A stretch of 64,000 bases of DNA, from positions 71,292,839 through 71,356,838 of the forward strand of contig NW_026262734.1 in assembly GCF_021869535.1 (NCBI RefSeq). The letters are read 5' to 3'. Position numbers and translations under genes: made by a program. Below are positions 1 to 13,040 of this stretch, piece after piece (position 1 is the stretch's first letter; each line of letters opens with the position of its first letter). Source of the DNA: Mytilus californianus. Lineage: Eukaryota; Mollusca; Bivalvia; Mytilida; Mytilidae. The notes beneath the pieces are model-generated. The model was not told the origin of the DNA. It did not search any database and saw only the letters and a program-made list of their open reading frames with translations.

Positions 1-1265
1 TTTTCCCATCCAGACCCTCATACATTATGTTATATGTAAATGTTACTACAAAGCCAACTGTGGGAAACCTCCTTTGTCGTGTGTCAAATACGGGTACATG
101 TAATATACACGAGATTTTTAATACCGGATATGTCATGGAAACTCACAAATTACAATCAATTACAATATGTGGCTTGTCAAAGAAATTCCCAATTTGTTCA
201 CGCTTGTAAGAACAGCGATATACGCATTTTGTTATCAAACTATGAAAAAAATTAATGGATTACAATTTAATCAATGTTAATATAAAACTATTTCTTGCTT
301 GCTAATAAAATGTGCCACTTCAAAAATATGAATGCACACAATTCCTAAGGACTTTATTAGCTCATTCCTGAACATTATTATGTATATTGTATCACAGCGT
401 ACGCAATCAATTTTTAATAACCAACATCAGACGATGTTGTTTAAAGGGTCACAAAATTCCTTTTATCTATAGTGGTTTACCCATGCAGCATGACGTATAC
501 ACTTTACATTACCGTAGATGTATATCAACTGTAGTTTGTTCCCGAATAAAGTAATCCATAAAATTTTATACAATGGAAATTTTGAGAAAGAACAAGAATT
601 GGCAGTTAACTGAATCTTCCATAAATTTGTTTCAGTGAACTAACATTATATGGACATGTCCAGTGCTCAGTTTGAAGATCTACAAGCTCTTTGTGGATAG
701 TTAAAGTTGTTAGCCCCCCCCCCCCCCCCCCAAGTATTATTGAATAAAAGCAAATTATTCTGTTTTCAAATAAAAATTTATTCATATACATGATTTAATT
801 ATATTCTAATTAGTAAGGAAACAAAGTTGAATTATGACATATTAAGTTTAATACCAACATTGTTTTATAATGGTTTTATCATTCTCAAATAATATTTTTT
901 AGGCCTGAACATTCATAGTAAAGAAGTATATACATCGATTCTATTAAAGTAAATCAATCAGTAATAATTTTTAAAATCATTTGATGAATTTCGTAAAATG
1001 AACTCTTCATCACTCATTATATAAAAAATGTAGCCGACATCATTTTACAAAAGTGTGCCGACTGCATGAGCTCAGATTGACGGGAAATGACTTACCTGTA
1101 AAAACATGTGATTTGGCTGACAACTTATTAATTTTCCTAGTTTTGAATGAAAACCAAATTTATTAATACATGATTAATAACTAAAATCTGGAAAAGAAAT
1201 TCAGCTTAGTTTGATATTTAACAATTTCGAAGTTTTTCTTGTTAAAAAAAGTTTTAATTGAATGA
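1..1265. other. AT-rich sequence, nothing recognised
   Basis: Only short open frames occur here, and none has protein-like composition. An 18-base run of C at 714-731 is the only distinctive local feature. The region is probably upstream intron or flank of DNA2. Confidence 0.5.
714..731. repeat. Poly-C homopolymer run
   Basis: Eighteen consecutive C occur in AT-rich surroundings. A similar run of 17 C lies at 9850-9866. Run lengths of this kind are often uncertain in assemblies. Confidence 0.9.
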
Positions 1266-1490
1266 TTTTTTGCGTGAATCCCCTGAGGGGTTCACGCCTA
1301 TATATTGGTGAGTTTTGGAAGCTTCTATGGGCCATTCGATATCCTCAGAAACAAGATTCTTGGGACTTCTCGAAAAGTTTCGATCATTTATACAGGTAGT
1401 TGTTTATGTCTTTGATACGTTCCCTCTATGGATAGGCTACAACGTGACATTGTATAGTTCAACAATGGAAGTTCATTTGTAGATCAGGGA
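1266..1490 (+). mobile_element. Hairpin-headed repeat, GCGTGAA head family
   Basis: A run of six T is followed by GCGTGAA, CCCC, TGA, GGGG and TTCACGC (1272-1297), a strong hairpin. This layout of T-run plus hairpin head is shared with families A to I in this window. The 3' limit is not clear; unique-looking sequence resumes before 1500. Confidence 0.45.
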
Positions 1491-1567
1491 AAAAAAATAA
1501 AGACTAGTTTGGAGTAAAAAATCATTTATATATTGGCACCTATTTGCCTTTTGGCAGAACATATGCA

Positions 1568-2345
1568 TTTTTTGTCTCGCCTTCGACAAAATTTGCAGTA
1601 TGCGAGACATAGGTATTACTATCCGGCGGCGGCGGCGGTGTAAACTATTTGTATAAAGCTTTAAATTTCAGAAGGTAGAAGACCTTAATTCTTCATACCT
1701 TGTATGCAGATACCTTATGTTAAGAAGTTTCCGTCTGTCATATGCCCATTGTCCTTGACCTCATTTTCATGGTTCAGTGACTGCTTGAAAAAAAATTACA
1801 GTTTTTTTGTCATGTGAATTTCTCACTTATTATGAGTAATAGGATAACTATATTTGGTATATGGGTTCCTTGCAACGTCTCCATGTCCGTCATACAGGGT
1901 TAACTTGACCTCGACCTCAACTCATGGATCAGTGATCAAGGTTAAAGTTACGTGATAAGGTCCGTTTCTCAGATACTACAAGCAGCAGGTCAACTATATG
2001 TGGTGTATGGAATGATTGTAAGGGGTACATTTCAGACTGGCAGGTTTCATCTGACCTTGACCTCATTTTCATGGTTCCTTGGTTATTGTTAATTTTTTGT
2101 GTTTTTGTCTGTTTTTCAAGTACTGTAAGCAATAGGTCAACTATATTTGGTGTATGGAATGATTGTAAGGTGTACATGTCTGTCTAGCTGGTGTCATCTG
2201 ACCTTGACCTCATTTTAATAGTTCATTGGTCAATGTTAAGTATGATCTGACCTTGACCTCATTTCCATGGTTCATTGGTTAACATTAAGTTTTTGTGTTT
2301 TGGTCTGTTTTTTTTATTACCATAAGCAATGAATATTTTTTTTTA
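1568..2345 (+). mobile_element. Family B repeat (GTCTCGC head, about 147-bp units), truncated
   Basis: A T-run and a GTCTCGC head are followed by a (GGC)n stretch at 1624. Tandem units of about 146 bp then carry GGTCAACTATATTTGGTGTA and CTGACCTTGACCTCATTTTC. The copy stops in a T-rich tract near 2335 and lacks the family tail seen at 17940-17973 and 52150-52195. Each unit holds TGACCTTGA, whose reverse is the TCAAGGTCA nuclear-receptor half-site pattern. Confidence 0.75.
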
Positions 2346-3414
2346 TATTAATTGGTTCTTTTGAGAGCATCAGGTATTCATAAAACTTCTTCAGAACTAA
2401 GAAGGATATTTGGATTGATTAAAGTAACTTCAGGAAATCCTTAAAATTTGAGTTGTTTTAAAAGACCAAAATAATTGTCAGTATATAAGAGGTCCCAATG
2501 GAGCTGGTGTGTTACTCTCAAAAACAAAATACTAAATTTTCTTATAAGTTGCATGCCACACAGTTACACTTTCAATTTCTCTATACAACATCTACCATGA
2601 GTACAGACAACAGCTTCAATAATGAGTATAAGAATAATTGAAGCCATCAAGGAAACAAAATATGAAGATATGACAGATGAAATAAATGCATCTAGATTAT
2701 TTTAGCAAACTATGTTAAATTTATATTGTGATTTGTCTGTGCAATTTGCTTCAGGCATTCTGTTTGCAGAAACTAAGAATTGCAATAGGATTAGGACTTA
2801 GTATGTACATTAAAGGAAAAATTCACGATTTTTGACTTATCATCTTATTATGTACATTATAACATTAAAAACACATTCACCAAGTTTTATCTAGATATGA
2901 ACACATATAAAGAAGAAAATTGGAAATTATTGATTTCCTTATTGGAATTTACCAGTCTATTGTGATGTACTTTTAAACTGTGGCATGCCGGGAGTGGAAT
3001 TAATATCAATTAAAAGTCTTGTTCGTTAATCATATAATAGACCAATTTAAAGTGCATCGGTAATTGTTTTGCATAGCTATTGACCAACTCTTGATAGAAA
3101 TAATAAAACAAACAGCTGTGCAACTTTTCAAATTCTTATGGTAAAGGCAGATATATATTTTATGGATTTCTAATATGCCTACAGTAATAAAAGTGAATCA
3201 TACAATAATATTTTTGGTAAAATCTTTTTTCTGACGGATATGTTGATCAAACATATATAACTGATAATGTGATAACAATGAATGTATGTTTTCTGACTTT
3301 TAATCCAGTCCAGCAAACATATCCCCGCTAGGACTGTGTAAATACAATGTGTGTAGTATACTCTGTCAATACCTAGTGAAGGCATGACTAAATTCATGGT
3401 AATTAAAAGATTAG
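2346..3414. other. Unrecognised AT-rich stretch
   Basis: No repeat family recurs here. A 33-codon open stretch at 2607-2705 is listed separately. The rest has no coding signal that I can support. Confidence 0.4.
2607..2705 (+). other. Possible small terminal coding exon, unidentified
   Basis: After a weak acceptor (GAGTACAG) an open frame of 32 codons ends in TAG. It reads SIRIIEAIKETKYEDMTDEI and then NASRLF. The charged, coding-like composition is unusual for this region. The upstream pyrimidine tract is only fair, no partner exon was found, and no family is recognised. Confidence 0.18.
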
Positions 3415-3592
3415 CATTCTGTATATCTATTCTTTTAATCTTCACTGGAGTGTATTTTAGCCTCCAAGGTTCACTGTTCCAGGTGTGAATAACATCTTGT
3501 AAGGATGATAAGAGAGAAGTGCGAGTTTGAGGCACAAAAATTAAAGAAGAAATTGAAATATTTGGGCGAGGAAGATGGTGGCAAAATACCTG
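3415..3592. repeat. Diverged duplicated repeat, copy 1
   Basis: The segment from TTCTGTATATCTATTC through the 'ggtggcaaaatac' end recurs at 3976-4153 with many substitutions but the same order of blocks: a CACTG/ACTGAGTG block, CCTC..GGGT/TTCAC, CCAGGTGTGAAT/CAAGGTGTGAAT, and GGTGGCAAA. The 140-codon minus-strand open frame across it is not supported as a gene. Confidence 0.6.
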
Positions 3593-3975
3593 GATCGCCA
3601 TGATATATTTTTTTTTTATTTTGCATAGTCACGGCTTTAGATAAATTATGCCAGATGAATATTTTATTGTGATAGTAAAATACTGAATTAATCTTAACTG
3701 AATAACTTTATGAATAAAAATGGCCCTAAAAAGGGAGTGTATAAACTAAGAAATGTACTAAATGTGCTTAGAATATTAAATGCATTTATATATGTGGCAT
3801 TGTGTTTAATTTACTTTATTTACGGAAGTCTTTTACTCTACCAGAATTCTTTCACTTGTATAAAAATCTAGCGATGTATATTTAAAATGCCACCAGGTGG
3901 AAAAAATCGAAAACTATCTTGATTTGTAAAGTTTGAAAAAATACAACAGTACAACGTGCATGATTTTCGATATTA

Positions 3976-4153
3976 ATTCTGTATAACTGTTCTTTTGATC
4001 TTTAACTGAGTGCATTTAAACCTCTAGGGTACACACACCGTTCAAGGTGTGAATGTCAATTAGAATGAATAATGAGACACAAGGGCAAGTATGATAAATA
4101 CACACATATAAACAAAAGTAATTCAATATATAGGGGAGACAGGGTGGCAAATA
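3976..4153. repeat. Diverged duplicated repeat, copy 2
   Basis: This is the partner of 3415-3592, in direct orientation about 560 bp downstream. It shares the start TTCTGTATA, the central CACCGTTCAAGGTGTGAAT and the end AGGGTGGCAAATAC. Divergence is high, so the duplication or family is old. Confidence 0.6.
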
Positions 4154-4255
4154 CATTGACTTCTTTGGAATATTGTATTATCTTTGCGTATGCTGCATTG
4201 CAAATTATGAAATAAATCATTAAATATTTTAACATGTATTTCACAGAATAATGAA

Positions 4256-4375
4256 TCTGGAAATTAAATATGTATAGAAAAGGACAAAATAGAATTGAAA
4301 TAATTTGGTACCTCCGAAGCTCTTTTCACTAAATCCATCGGGAACGCTGTAATCCAAATATTTGAAAATCGCCGT
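4256..4375 (-). repeat. Repeat related to 52560-52690, coding-like on minus strand
   Basis: On the minus strand this reads IFKYLDYSVPDGFSEKSFGG. The segment at 52560-52690 reads AFKYLALRVPDEGKSIKAL in the same orientation. Shared amino-acid pattern with nucleotide divergence suggests a dispersed repeat with a fossil coding piece. The function is not recognised. Confidence 0.4.
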
Positions 4376-5377
4376 GTAAAATAGAAAATAAGTATTTTTT
4401 CTTAATATTGGTGTATTAGACCTATAACGTGTCAGACTTTTATGATGCATTCGAAATGACTTTCGAACCTAGAGCGGTTTCACCCCGAGTCTCAGTTGAA
4501 AAACTCTTGTAAAGATCCAAATAATAACTTTTTAACAGAATGTCGATAACCCGGTTAATTTCAATAATGGAATTAAGTATAAATACAAGCTTATTAGATA
4601 ATCAAGGTTTCCTTTATTGCTAAATGTTTAAGAAAAGTTATTAGTGATCAAAAGTTGTCAATTTTATTGTATTAATATGGATTGGAGGGTATTTTTTCAT
4701 AAGAAGATTTATATATGGTCCCTAAAATTGTCTGTTGTCTTTGTTGTGGCTAATAGCACATGTACAAAAGTTAGACGTTTATTTATATACACAGTGATCG
4801 TTTTCCCTTTAACACGCAATAACTATAATGTGAAGCTCAACTAAACGAAAAAGGAAAGTGTGACGCTTTCTCGGTAACATGAAATAGACAGAGAATGGGT
4901 CATTGTTTGTTGACCTGCATAACACAGAATGACGGACTGTGAGATAAGTAATTAGTTGAAGTAAGATAAACTGGACAAACGTAGAACAATTTTGCATAAT
5001 TGCTAAGAAAACAAGCTGTCAAATCAGCTCTACAATGGCTTCATATGCCCACAACTATATGCCTAGTACGATTTAAATTTCATAAGTCTTCATTAAACAA
5101 TGGTAATTGACACTGAATTTCCAAAACTTTAAAATGAATAGTTCTATAGTAAAAAGAAATAAGTTCAAGACGTCTCTCATGTACATGTATTTTCAAACAA
5201 TTGTAATGTTAATTTTGATATATTGATCTGCCCCAGTGACTTTCTATTCATTTATCAAATGTCGACTCTATGACATTTGTGTGCAAAATGCATATGTTTC
5301 TGTGCTTGAATGTCAATCAAAATTTATATATAATTAACAAAATGTCCATAATTATTATGAACATCGAGTTTATACTA

Positions 5378-6728
5378 TTTTTATGCCCCCGCAGTAGCGG
5401 TGGGGGCATTAAGTTTTACCCTTGTCCGTCTGTTCGTACGTACGTACGAACGTACTTCCCAAAATTGGTTTCCGTTCTCTAACTTGAGTTTGTCTCAACC
5501 AAATGTTATGAAACTTATACACAATGCTTATTACCACAAAACACAGATCAAGATTGAATTTTGGTGGCGTCACTTTAACTGTTCTAGAGTTATGCCCCTT
5601 TATGAATAGAAAAATTGCAAAATGTTTAGTTTCCGTTTTCTAACTAAGTTTGCCTCAACCAAATGTAATGAGACTTATACACAATGCTTATTACCGCAAA
5701 ACACAGATCAAGTTTGAATTTTGGTGGCGTCACTTTAACCGTTCTAGAGTTATGCCCCTTTATAAATGGAAAAATTGCAAAATTTTTAGGTTTCCATTCT
5801 CTAACTTAAGTTGCCTCAACCAAATGTTATGAAACTTATACACAATGCTTATTACCACAAAACACAGATCAAGTTTGAATTTTGGTGGCGTCACTTTAAC
5901 CATTCTACAGTTATGCTCCTTTATAAATGGAAAAATTGCAAAATTTTTATTTTCTTCTAAGTATCAAGTAATTTTTTAAAATTGGAGTTATCTTCCTTTG
6001 TCCATGATTATAGTTGAATCAACTACAATCTATGCTTTATACAATGCAATGTTTAATTTTGACTTCCACTGATAAAACACAGATCAAGTTGAATTTGGGT
6101 AGTGTCACTTTAACCATTATTGAGTTATGCCGCTTTATAAATCGAAAGATTGCAAAATTTTTAGTTTCCATTCTGTAACTTAAGTTTGCCCAAACCAAAC
6201 ATTATGAAACCTATACAAAATATTCATTACCACAAAACTAAGATCAAGTACAATTTTTTTGTTTCTGTTTTCTAACTTTAGTTTGCCTCTACCAAATGTT
6301 ATGAAACTTATACACAATGCTTATTACTACATAATACAGATTAGGTAGGAAATTTGGGGGCGACACTTTTACCATTTTTGGGTTATGTCCCTTTATAAAC
6401 ATAAAAATTGCTGAATTTTTTCGTTTCTGTTCTCTAATTTAGTTTGTCTCAACCAAATGTTATAAAACTTATACACAACCGTTCTAGAGTTATGCGTGTT
6501 TACAAATAGAAAAATTGCTGAATTTTTAGTTTCTGTTCTCCACTTAAGTTAGCCTCAACCAAATGTTATGAGACTTACACACAATGCTTATTACCACAAA
6601 ACTCAGATCAAGTTCAAATTTGCTTAGCGTCACTTTTACCGTTCTTCAGTTATGTCCCTTTATAACTATATGATATGCAAGCGGGGACATCATCTGTGTC
6701 CACATGTGGACACTATCCACATTTATTT
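5378..6728 (+). mobile_element. Family A repeat, near full length
   Basis: A run of five T is followed by a hairpin head (TGCCCCCGC..GCGGTGGGGGCA, 5384-5408), ATTAAGTTTTACCC and a GTCCGTCTG/GTACG stretch. Degenerate tandem units of about 160 bp follow, marked by AAATGTTATGAAACTTATAC at 5501, 5661 and 5822. Each unit contains GTTCTAGAGTTATGCCCCTT. The tail repeats the head motif (GCGGGGACATC) and has a TGTCCACATGTGGACA palindrome before ATTTATTTTT. Open frames inside are repeat artefacts. Confidence 0.85.
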
Positions 6729-8404
6729 TTGTCAAAATTTAACCATTAGAAATTTTGAAAATATAGGCTTTCTCATCTTTATCTTCAGCTGGTGCATCTC
6801 ACAATAATCATACATTTCGTTCTTTATACATTCCATTAATATTTAGGCTCAGTGTTAAATAAACTGTACACACTCAATTTGATATTTGTATGATTTCATT
6901 ATTCATGTCTTGTATTTTACTATTAGCGTAGGAAAGTTGTACATAGGATGTATATTACATCTGGCAGCATTTTGTATGGCATGTTTCATAAATTTTACCT
7001 GTGCACACCTGGTTCACTCAGCAGGGAAGCGATCATGCATGGATAGCCGCATTTTGTAATGTTATGCCCGCCAGGAGTTCGCTAGAATACTCGAATGTGA
7101 CATGACCTCTGGCATTAACTTATTAAGCCATGCCGATTATCAAATTAGGAAAGAACCCTGAATTAATAAATATATAACATAGAAAGTTGACCAGAAACAC
7201 ATCAACATCATTTTGACACGAAATGAAAATACGGTATGCCATGCTTGTTTTGGGACTTTGTGGTATTTAGATATCACATGATTATTTGTATCGAGATGCT
7301 ATCAAGATGGTGACATGTCAAAAATTGATAGTCAGATTTAAAAATCCAATTTGATCACATATTTAGGAGAATAAAACATTAATATAAATGGAAATATGCA
7401 TATTTATATCAAATAAACATGATATAAAATTTTTATTTTTTGGGAAGTTTCCCTTTAAACACGAAGAAAAACTGATGAACAGTCCCAAGTAATAGATAAA
7501 ATAGTCAAGCCTTAAAAGGTAAATTCACATAGTAGTTGTATACTCTTTTCTATTTACAACTAAAATACAACATTGCTTTTATTTGAATTGTGAACGAATC
7601 TACGCACAATTACATATTTTCAATAAAACTGTTTTAACATCATCAGTTCCTTATTCTATTTAGTCAATTATTTCAAGTCTTATGCCAAAAATTCAGAAAC
7701 ATTTTTTTGGTGACCAGTCAGCTGTCTCGTGTTCACGTTTTGCTTTTCTTTTTTTAAAGAAAGTAACTTGTTTTTTCGATCTCCAGTACCTTTTTTACCC
7801 GTAATTATCTTAACAATGACTATGAAATATGTTAGATGAAGTAATCATCCACAAATCTTAAAATATCTTTACAGGTAAGATTAGAATTTTATCAATCAGC
7901 TACAGATTAATTTTCAACCTTCCAGTAATATCACACCAGGTATTAATTACTGTCAGACAACTGTCGGACCAGTCGGACTTCTTGTAATAAGTTCCTGTGT
8001 ATAGATTTTCCTAATTGTTCCTTTCAAAGGCAAACAACTGATTTAAAGGAATACATTACGGAGATATAAATATAAAAAACAAACAACACATCATTTTTTT
8101 ATTTTAATTCTGTAACTTTTATAATAATAAAACTGTTTACTCCACTTACAACAAACGATGATAAACGCAGACAATAATGAAAACTAACTGATTGAAGGGC
8201 CTTTAACATTCCCAAAATTCTGAATTGTGTTTGGAATTTTGTGCCCACTCTTTTCCTCCATATGCTGTGGGCATTGTGTCCACGGCTGATTTGTCCACAG
8301 CTGTCCACGGTAGAGGATGGGCAACTAAAGTGGACAGCATAGCTTTGCCCCCCCATGGGTGCATGGAAATGACAAAGTCCACCTGGTCTGTAGTGTATTT
8401 AGTT

Positions 8405-8865
8405 TTTTGATTTTGGGACCGGTTTTTAAATTAAATTTAGTCCAAAATTAAATTATTTTGATTTTATCAAAAATTGAATTCAAGGGGTTCTTTGATGTAC
8501 TGAATCTAAACATGTATATAGATTTTTGGTTTTGGGCCAAGTTTTCAAGTTGGTCTAAATCGGGGTCTAAAATTAAACTTTGTTTGATTTCAACAAATAT
8601 TGAAAATACGGGGTTCTTTGATATGCTGAATCTAAGTGTGTATTTAGATTTTGGATATTGGACCATAAAAGGTAAAAGTCCAATTTCAAAATTTTCAGCT
8701 CTTTGACCACATCCAATCTTGTCAGAAACCTATGCTGTGTCAAATATTTAATCACCATCCAAATCCAGAGCTGTATCAAGCTTGAATGTAGTGTCCATAC
8801 TTGCCCAAACTGGTTAGGTTTTGAACTCTGCGGTTCTATCAAGCTGCATCCAGCAGAGCATTTTA
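8405..8865 (+). repeat. Family J repeat (about 126-bp units) with tail
   Basis: Tandem units marked by GGGGTTCTTTGAT..CTGAATCTAA begin at 8484 and 8610. The tail starts with GAGCTGTATCAAGCTTGAAT and contains TCTGCGGTTCTATCAAGCTG and CAGCAGAGCATTTTAT. The same array and tail order occurs at 49860-50411. Confidence 0.75.
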
Positions 8866-10046
8866 TTTATGTCTGAAATAACTTTTGAACACAAAAAAAA
8901 ATTTACTATTGCTATTCCAAAAATATTCAGAACATTATGTACATTAACAGCTCGTAACGTCACACAAGATAGTCCCGATCTTCAGAGTCCCTTCAGAGGG
9001 GAATATGAAGTTTTGTTCAATGTCACGTGTGACCGTCTCAACCAATCTAATGTTGATTTCGCTATCAATAATTACATACAGTGGAATAATATCTTGTATT
9101 AAAATGTGTATATCTTTTCAGGAAACGTAATCCAGAAACTTGATGATTTTAGTGTGCATGTTCCTTCTATGCAAGACCAAGTAGTTGAACATTCATAATA
9201 TGATGTCACTTTCACAGTGTAACTAGACCGACAAACAAATCTTAAGTAAAGATGTTTTTGGTTGCTCCAACGATCATTGCATGACTTTTTTCTAAATACA
9301 TTGAATGAGGAATGCCAGAACTAAACTTTGGATAACTGTGAACTTCAGCCTGAGAAAAAAACAAAGTTGAAGCAGTCAACCTTTACCCCGTATGTTGATA
9401 TTAAAAAGAAAACAGACAGCAATTGCCTCAACTAGTGCACCATTTGCTTTGTCAACATATTACAGATGGACTTGGAATTAAAGGGAGGTAGACAAAAATG
9501 TGAGATTCACTAACAAACAAAAGGAATTGTTTATTCCAAAATTTAACAATGGAATATTGTGTAGGTACCAAGAAGACAATAAAAGTGTATGAAAGTACTT
9601 GATATTTTCGACAAAGCCTGATGGCAGTAGAATGTTTGAAATAGATTAATTTTAAACACCTCAACAAATAATAATCCTTTTTTCCCATCAATCAAGAAAA
9701 CATGGTGCGGCTAGAGAGCAATATATTACAGAACTTCAGCAAAATTTGCAATGACAATTTTTATAAACATTAACATGTATTGAACATATTAGTTTCAAGT
9801 AATTAAATCAACAAACTGTCCGGATTTTTTTTATATTAAAACAGAAAATCCCCCCCCCCCCCCCCCTTTAAAAAAAAAAAACCAAACTCCAACATAATAT
9901 TACAGTGCTATCAAAGTTGATTTAATTATTTCGAATCAAAAAGTTTAAGAAAAGAAACCAATGTAAATGATATTCTTTTCTTTGCAGGATATACTTGTTA
10001 TCTTATTATAATCATTGCTGCATCAAACATTTGTAGAACTTAAAAA
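8866..10046. other. Unrecognised stretch with a 78-codon open frame
   Basis: An open frame from ATG at 8869 to 9102 continues directly out of the family J tail. It reads MSEITFEHKKKFTIAIPKIF and then a mixed-composition tail. No family is recognised, and the start sits just past a repeat end. The rest is AT-rich, with a 17-base C run at 9850-9866. Confidence 0.3.
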
Positions 10047-10048
10047 AA

Positions 10049-10970
10049 TTTTGTATGCACCCGCCGTAGCAGAGGGGGCATTAAGTTTTACCCTTGACGT
10101 CCGTACGTCCCAAAATTGGTTTTCGTTCTCTAACTTTAGTTTGCCTCAACCAAATGTTATGAAACTTATACACTATGCTTATTACCACAAAACACAGATC
10201 AAGTTTGAATTTTGGTGGCGTCACTTTTACCGTTCTAGAGTTATGCCCCTTTACAAATGGAAAAATTGCTGAATTTTTCGTTTACGTTCTCTAACTTTAG
10301 TTTGCCTCAACCAAATGTTATGAAACGTATACACCATGCTCATTACCAAAAAACACAGATCCAGTTTGATTTTTGGTGGCGTCACTTTTACTGTTCTAGA
10401 GTTATGCCCCTTTACAAATGGAAAAATTGCTAAATTTTTCTAGCAATTTTTTGTTTCCGTACTCTAACTTTAGTTTGGCTCAACCAAATGTTATGAAGCT
10501 TATACAAAATGCTTAATACAACAAAACACAGATCAAGTTTGAATTGTGGTGGTGTCACTTTTACTTTTCTAGAGTTATGCCCCTTTAGAAATGGAAAAAT
10601 TGCTGAAATATTCGTTTCTGTTCTCTAACTATAGTTTGCCTCAGCCAAATGTTATGAAACTTATGCACAATGCTTATTACCACAAAACAGAGATCAAGTT
10701 CGAATTTTGGTGGTGTCACTTTTACCGTTCTAGAGTTATGCCCCTTTACAAATGGAAAAATTGCTGAATTTTTCGTTTCCGTTCTCTAACTTAAGTTTGC
10801 CTCTACTAAATGCTATGAAACGTATACACAATGCTTATTACCACAAAACTCAGATCAAGTACAACTTTGAGTAGCGTCACTTTTACAGTTCTTGAGTTTT
10901 GTCCCTTTATAACGTTATATGCAAGAGGGGTCATCATCTGTGTCCCATGGAACATTCCCCATTTATTTTA
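10049..10970 (+). mobile_element. Family A repeat, near full length
   Basis: The head (ACCCGCCGTAGCAGAGGGGGCATTAAG region), a short GTCCGTACGTCC, about five units of roughly 160 bp and the tail (GAGGGGTCATCATCTGTGTC) are in the same order as at 5378-6728. The head stem is damaged (GCACCC instead of GCCCCC). Confidence 0.85.
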
Positions 10971-10973
10971 ATT

Positions 10974-12478
10974 TAAATCTACAATCTCTTAATCTTACTA
11001 TGTTGGATGTAAGCCTGATTTAGTATTTGGATCGACAAATGTATGCATTATTCAACAGAGATCATTGGTCAATAGCTCATTTAGTAGGTTCCTTATACAC
11101 TGAAATTAATAATGCAACATTTAGCAGATTGCCAGATTCTAAACCAAATTTTTCGCTAGATAAACTTACATGTTGACTTATATAATCTAATGTTTTGACA
11201 ATTTTGTTTTCCAATTTAATTTTTTGTAACTTTCCATCAAGTCAAGTTATCGAAACATAAGTTTTTATAGCAATGTTTACTATGGTTACGAAAACAATTG
11301 CGACACGTATGTAAGAAGAAAGGCAACTATTTGAAATCTTGAAATTAATTCATTCACTATTATGCAACCAGTTTCCAACATCTTGCATCCGAAATGTATG
11401 TTTAAGTTGGCTTATTAGGGAAAATATGGAAAAAGTCAACCGACTAAGATCATTTGAAGGAGAAGATCTCCCATTTTTTCATACTTATACATGATAATTG
11501 TATTTAGTTATCATTGACTATGTAAGGTATCAAAATGTGTGTAGTTTATTTTCTTTTTATTGCTTGAACATAACTAATCAATAAATATGAAATAATTGCA
11601 TGAATAATGTTTATGTCTGGAAAATTTTTATAAGATTAAAAATTTTTTTTTTAAAAACTCAAAATTGAACTTTTTCAATCAAAATTTTAAAAAAAATATA
11701 CTCTCGAAGATTTTTTTGTCAAGAATGCATCAGATGCAATATTTTAAATGATGATATTCGTTTATGCCACAAAATCTGGAATAAAACATTTTGGAGTCAT
11801 AAAAATGGGTTATTTTGTGAATTTTTGTAATCATGATTTTTGGAAAAACTACAAATTTTTAAATTCAAAATTTTTACTTAAGGTGAAAGAATTTTTCAAA
11901 CTTTCAAATATTATTTTGAAACACTAATATATAATATTTTAATAGCAAAAGAAAAAGTGGGGAAAAAATGACTTTTAACCGAGCATTTATGACGTTTTTC
12001 AAGCAAACTCAAAGCATCTTGTTTCCATGGCAACTCAACTCTTCAACTTTTGAAATGATTATTATTTTTGTTGTCAGTGCACCATGACAAACCCATGATA
12101 TAAAAATAAAGGAAATCCTAGAGTATGCATTTCTCATTTTCTTTGAAATTCTTTGATGCTTACAGAGAATGGCTCTTTACAATGTTTTATTTTCTTAGAT
12201 AAGATATCACCATCGATTTTAAATTGAGAATATCAATTCTCTACACGTAGTCATCTTGACGGCTTCTCGGGTCAAAACCGTCAAATATCTATAAACCACA
12301 AAGTACCAAAACAAGCAGGGATTAATGTAGTCGTAATATTCAGTGTATTCAGTGTAAAAAATCTCTTGTCAATGGTACGGTTGTTTTACCCGACAAGATA
12401 ATGACAAACGCATACACACTTTCACGGATCCTAAAAAAATAATTATACTAGACATGGTTGTGCTACCTATAGGCAAAC
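10974..12478. other. AT-rich stretch, nothing recognised
   Basis: This is very A+T-rich DNA with long A and T runs (11640-11960). I see no gene, hairpin or recurring repeat. Confidence 0.4.
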
Positions 12479-13040
12479 TTTTTAGTTCCCTACCGACGAA
12501 GTCGAAGGGGACTTTAGGTTTGCACTCCTTCCGTCTGTCCATCCGTCAGTCCGGCAAATCAGTTTTCCACACTTTTTTCTTCATGCTTTAAGATATTGAT
12601 TTGATATTTGTTGTATTGTTTTATCATGACAAGTAACAGATTAAGTTCGAATTTTTTTCCGGTCTTATGACTTTGTGCCGAGTTATGGTCCTTTGACTCA
12701 GAAAATTCAATAAAATAATCAGTTTTCCACACTTTTTTTTGTCATTCTTGAAGATATTGATTTGATAATTGGTATATAGTTTTATCATGACAAGTTACAG
12801 TTCAAGTTTGAATTTTGTTCCGGTCTGATGATTTTGTGCAAAGTTATGGTCCTTGGACTTAGAAAATTCCCTTAATTAATCAGTTTTCAACACTTTTTTC
12901 GTCATGCTTGAAGATATTTGTTATATAGTTTACACCATGACAAGTTATAGATCAAGTTAGAATTTTGTTCCAATACTATGAATTTTTAACCGGTAGGGGA
13001 CTATGTATTGCCATGCAATACTCACAGAATGCTTGTTTTT
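12479..13040 (+). mobile_element. Family E repeat (CTACCGACGAAG head)
   Basis: A T-run and the head TTCCCTACCGACGAAGTCGA/AGGGGACTTTAGG form a stem around GACGAAGTC. A CCGTCTGTCCATCCGTC stretch follows. Three units start with CAGTTTTCCACAC at 12560, 12720 and 12881, a period of 160 bp. The tail repeats the head (GGTAGGGGACTATG) and carries TATTGCCATGCAATA, a hairpin, then TGCTTGTTTTT. Confidence 0.75.

Noticed and set aside
3179..3601. 140-codon minus-strand frame
   Set aside because: It overlaps a diverged repeat pair, has low-complexity hydrophobic ends and no recognised domain.
8099..8410. Overlapping frames with GTCCAC repeats on both strands
   Set aside because: Composition is driven by repeated TGTCCAC motifs; no domain and no splice context.
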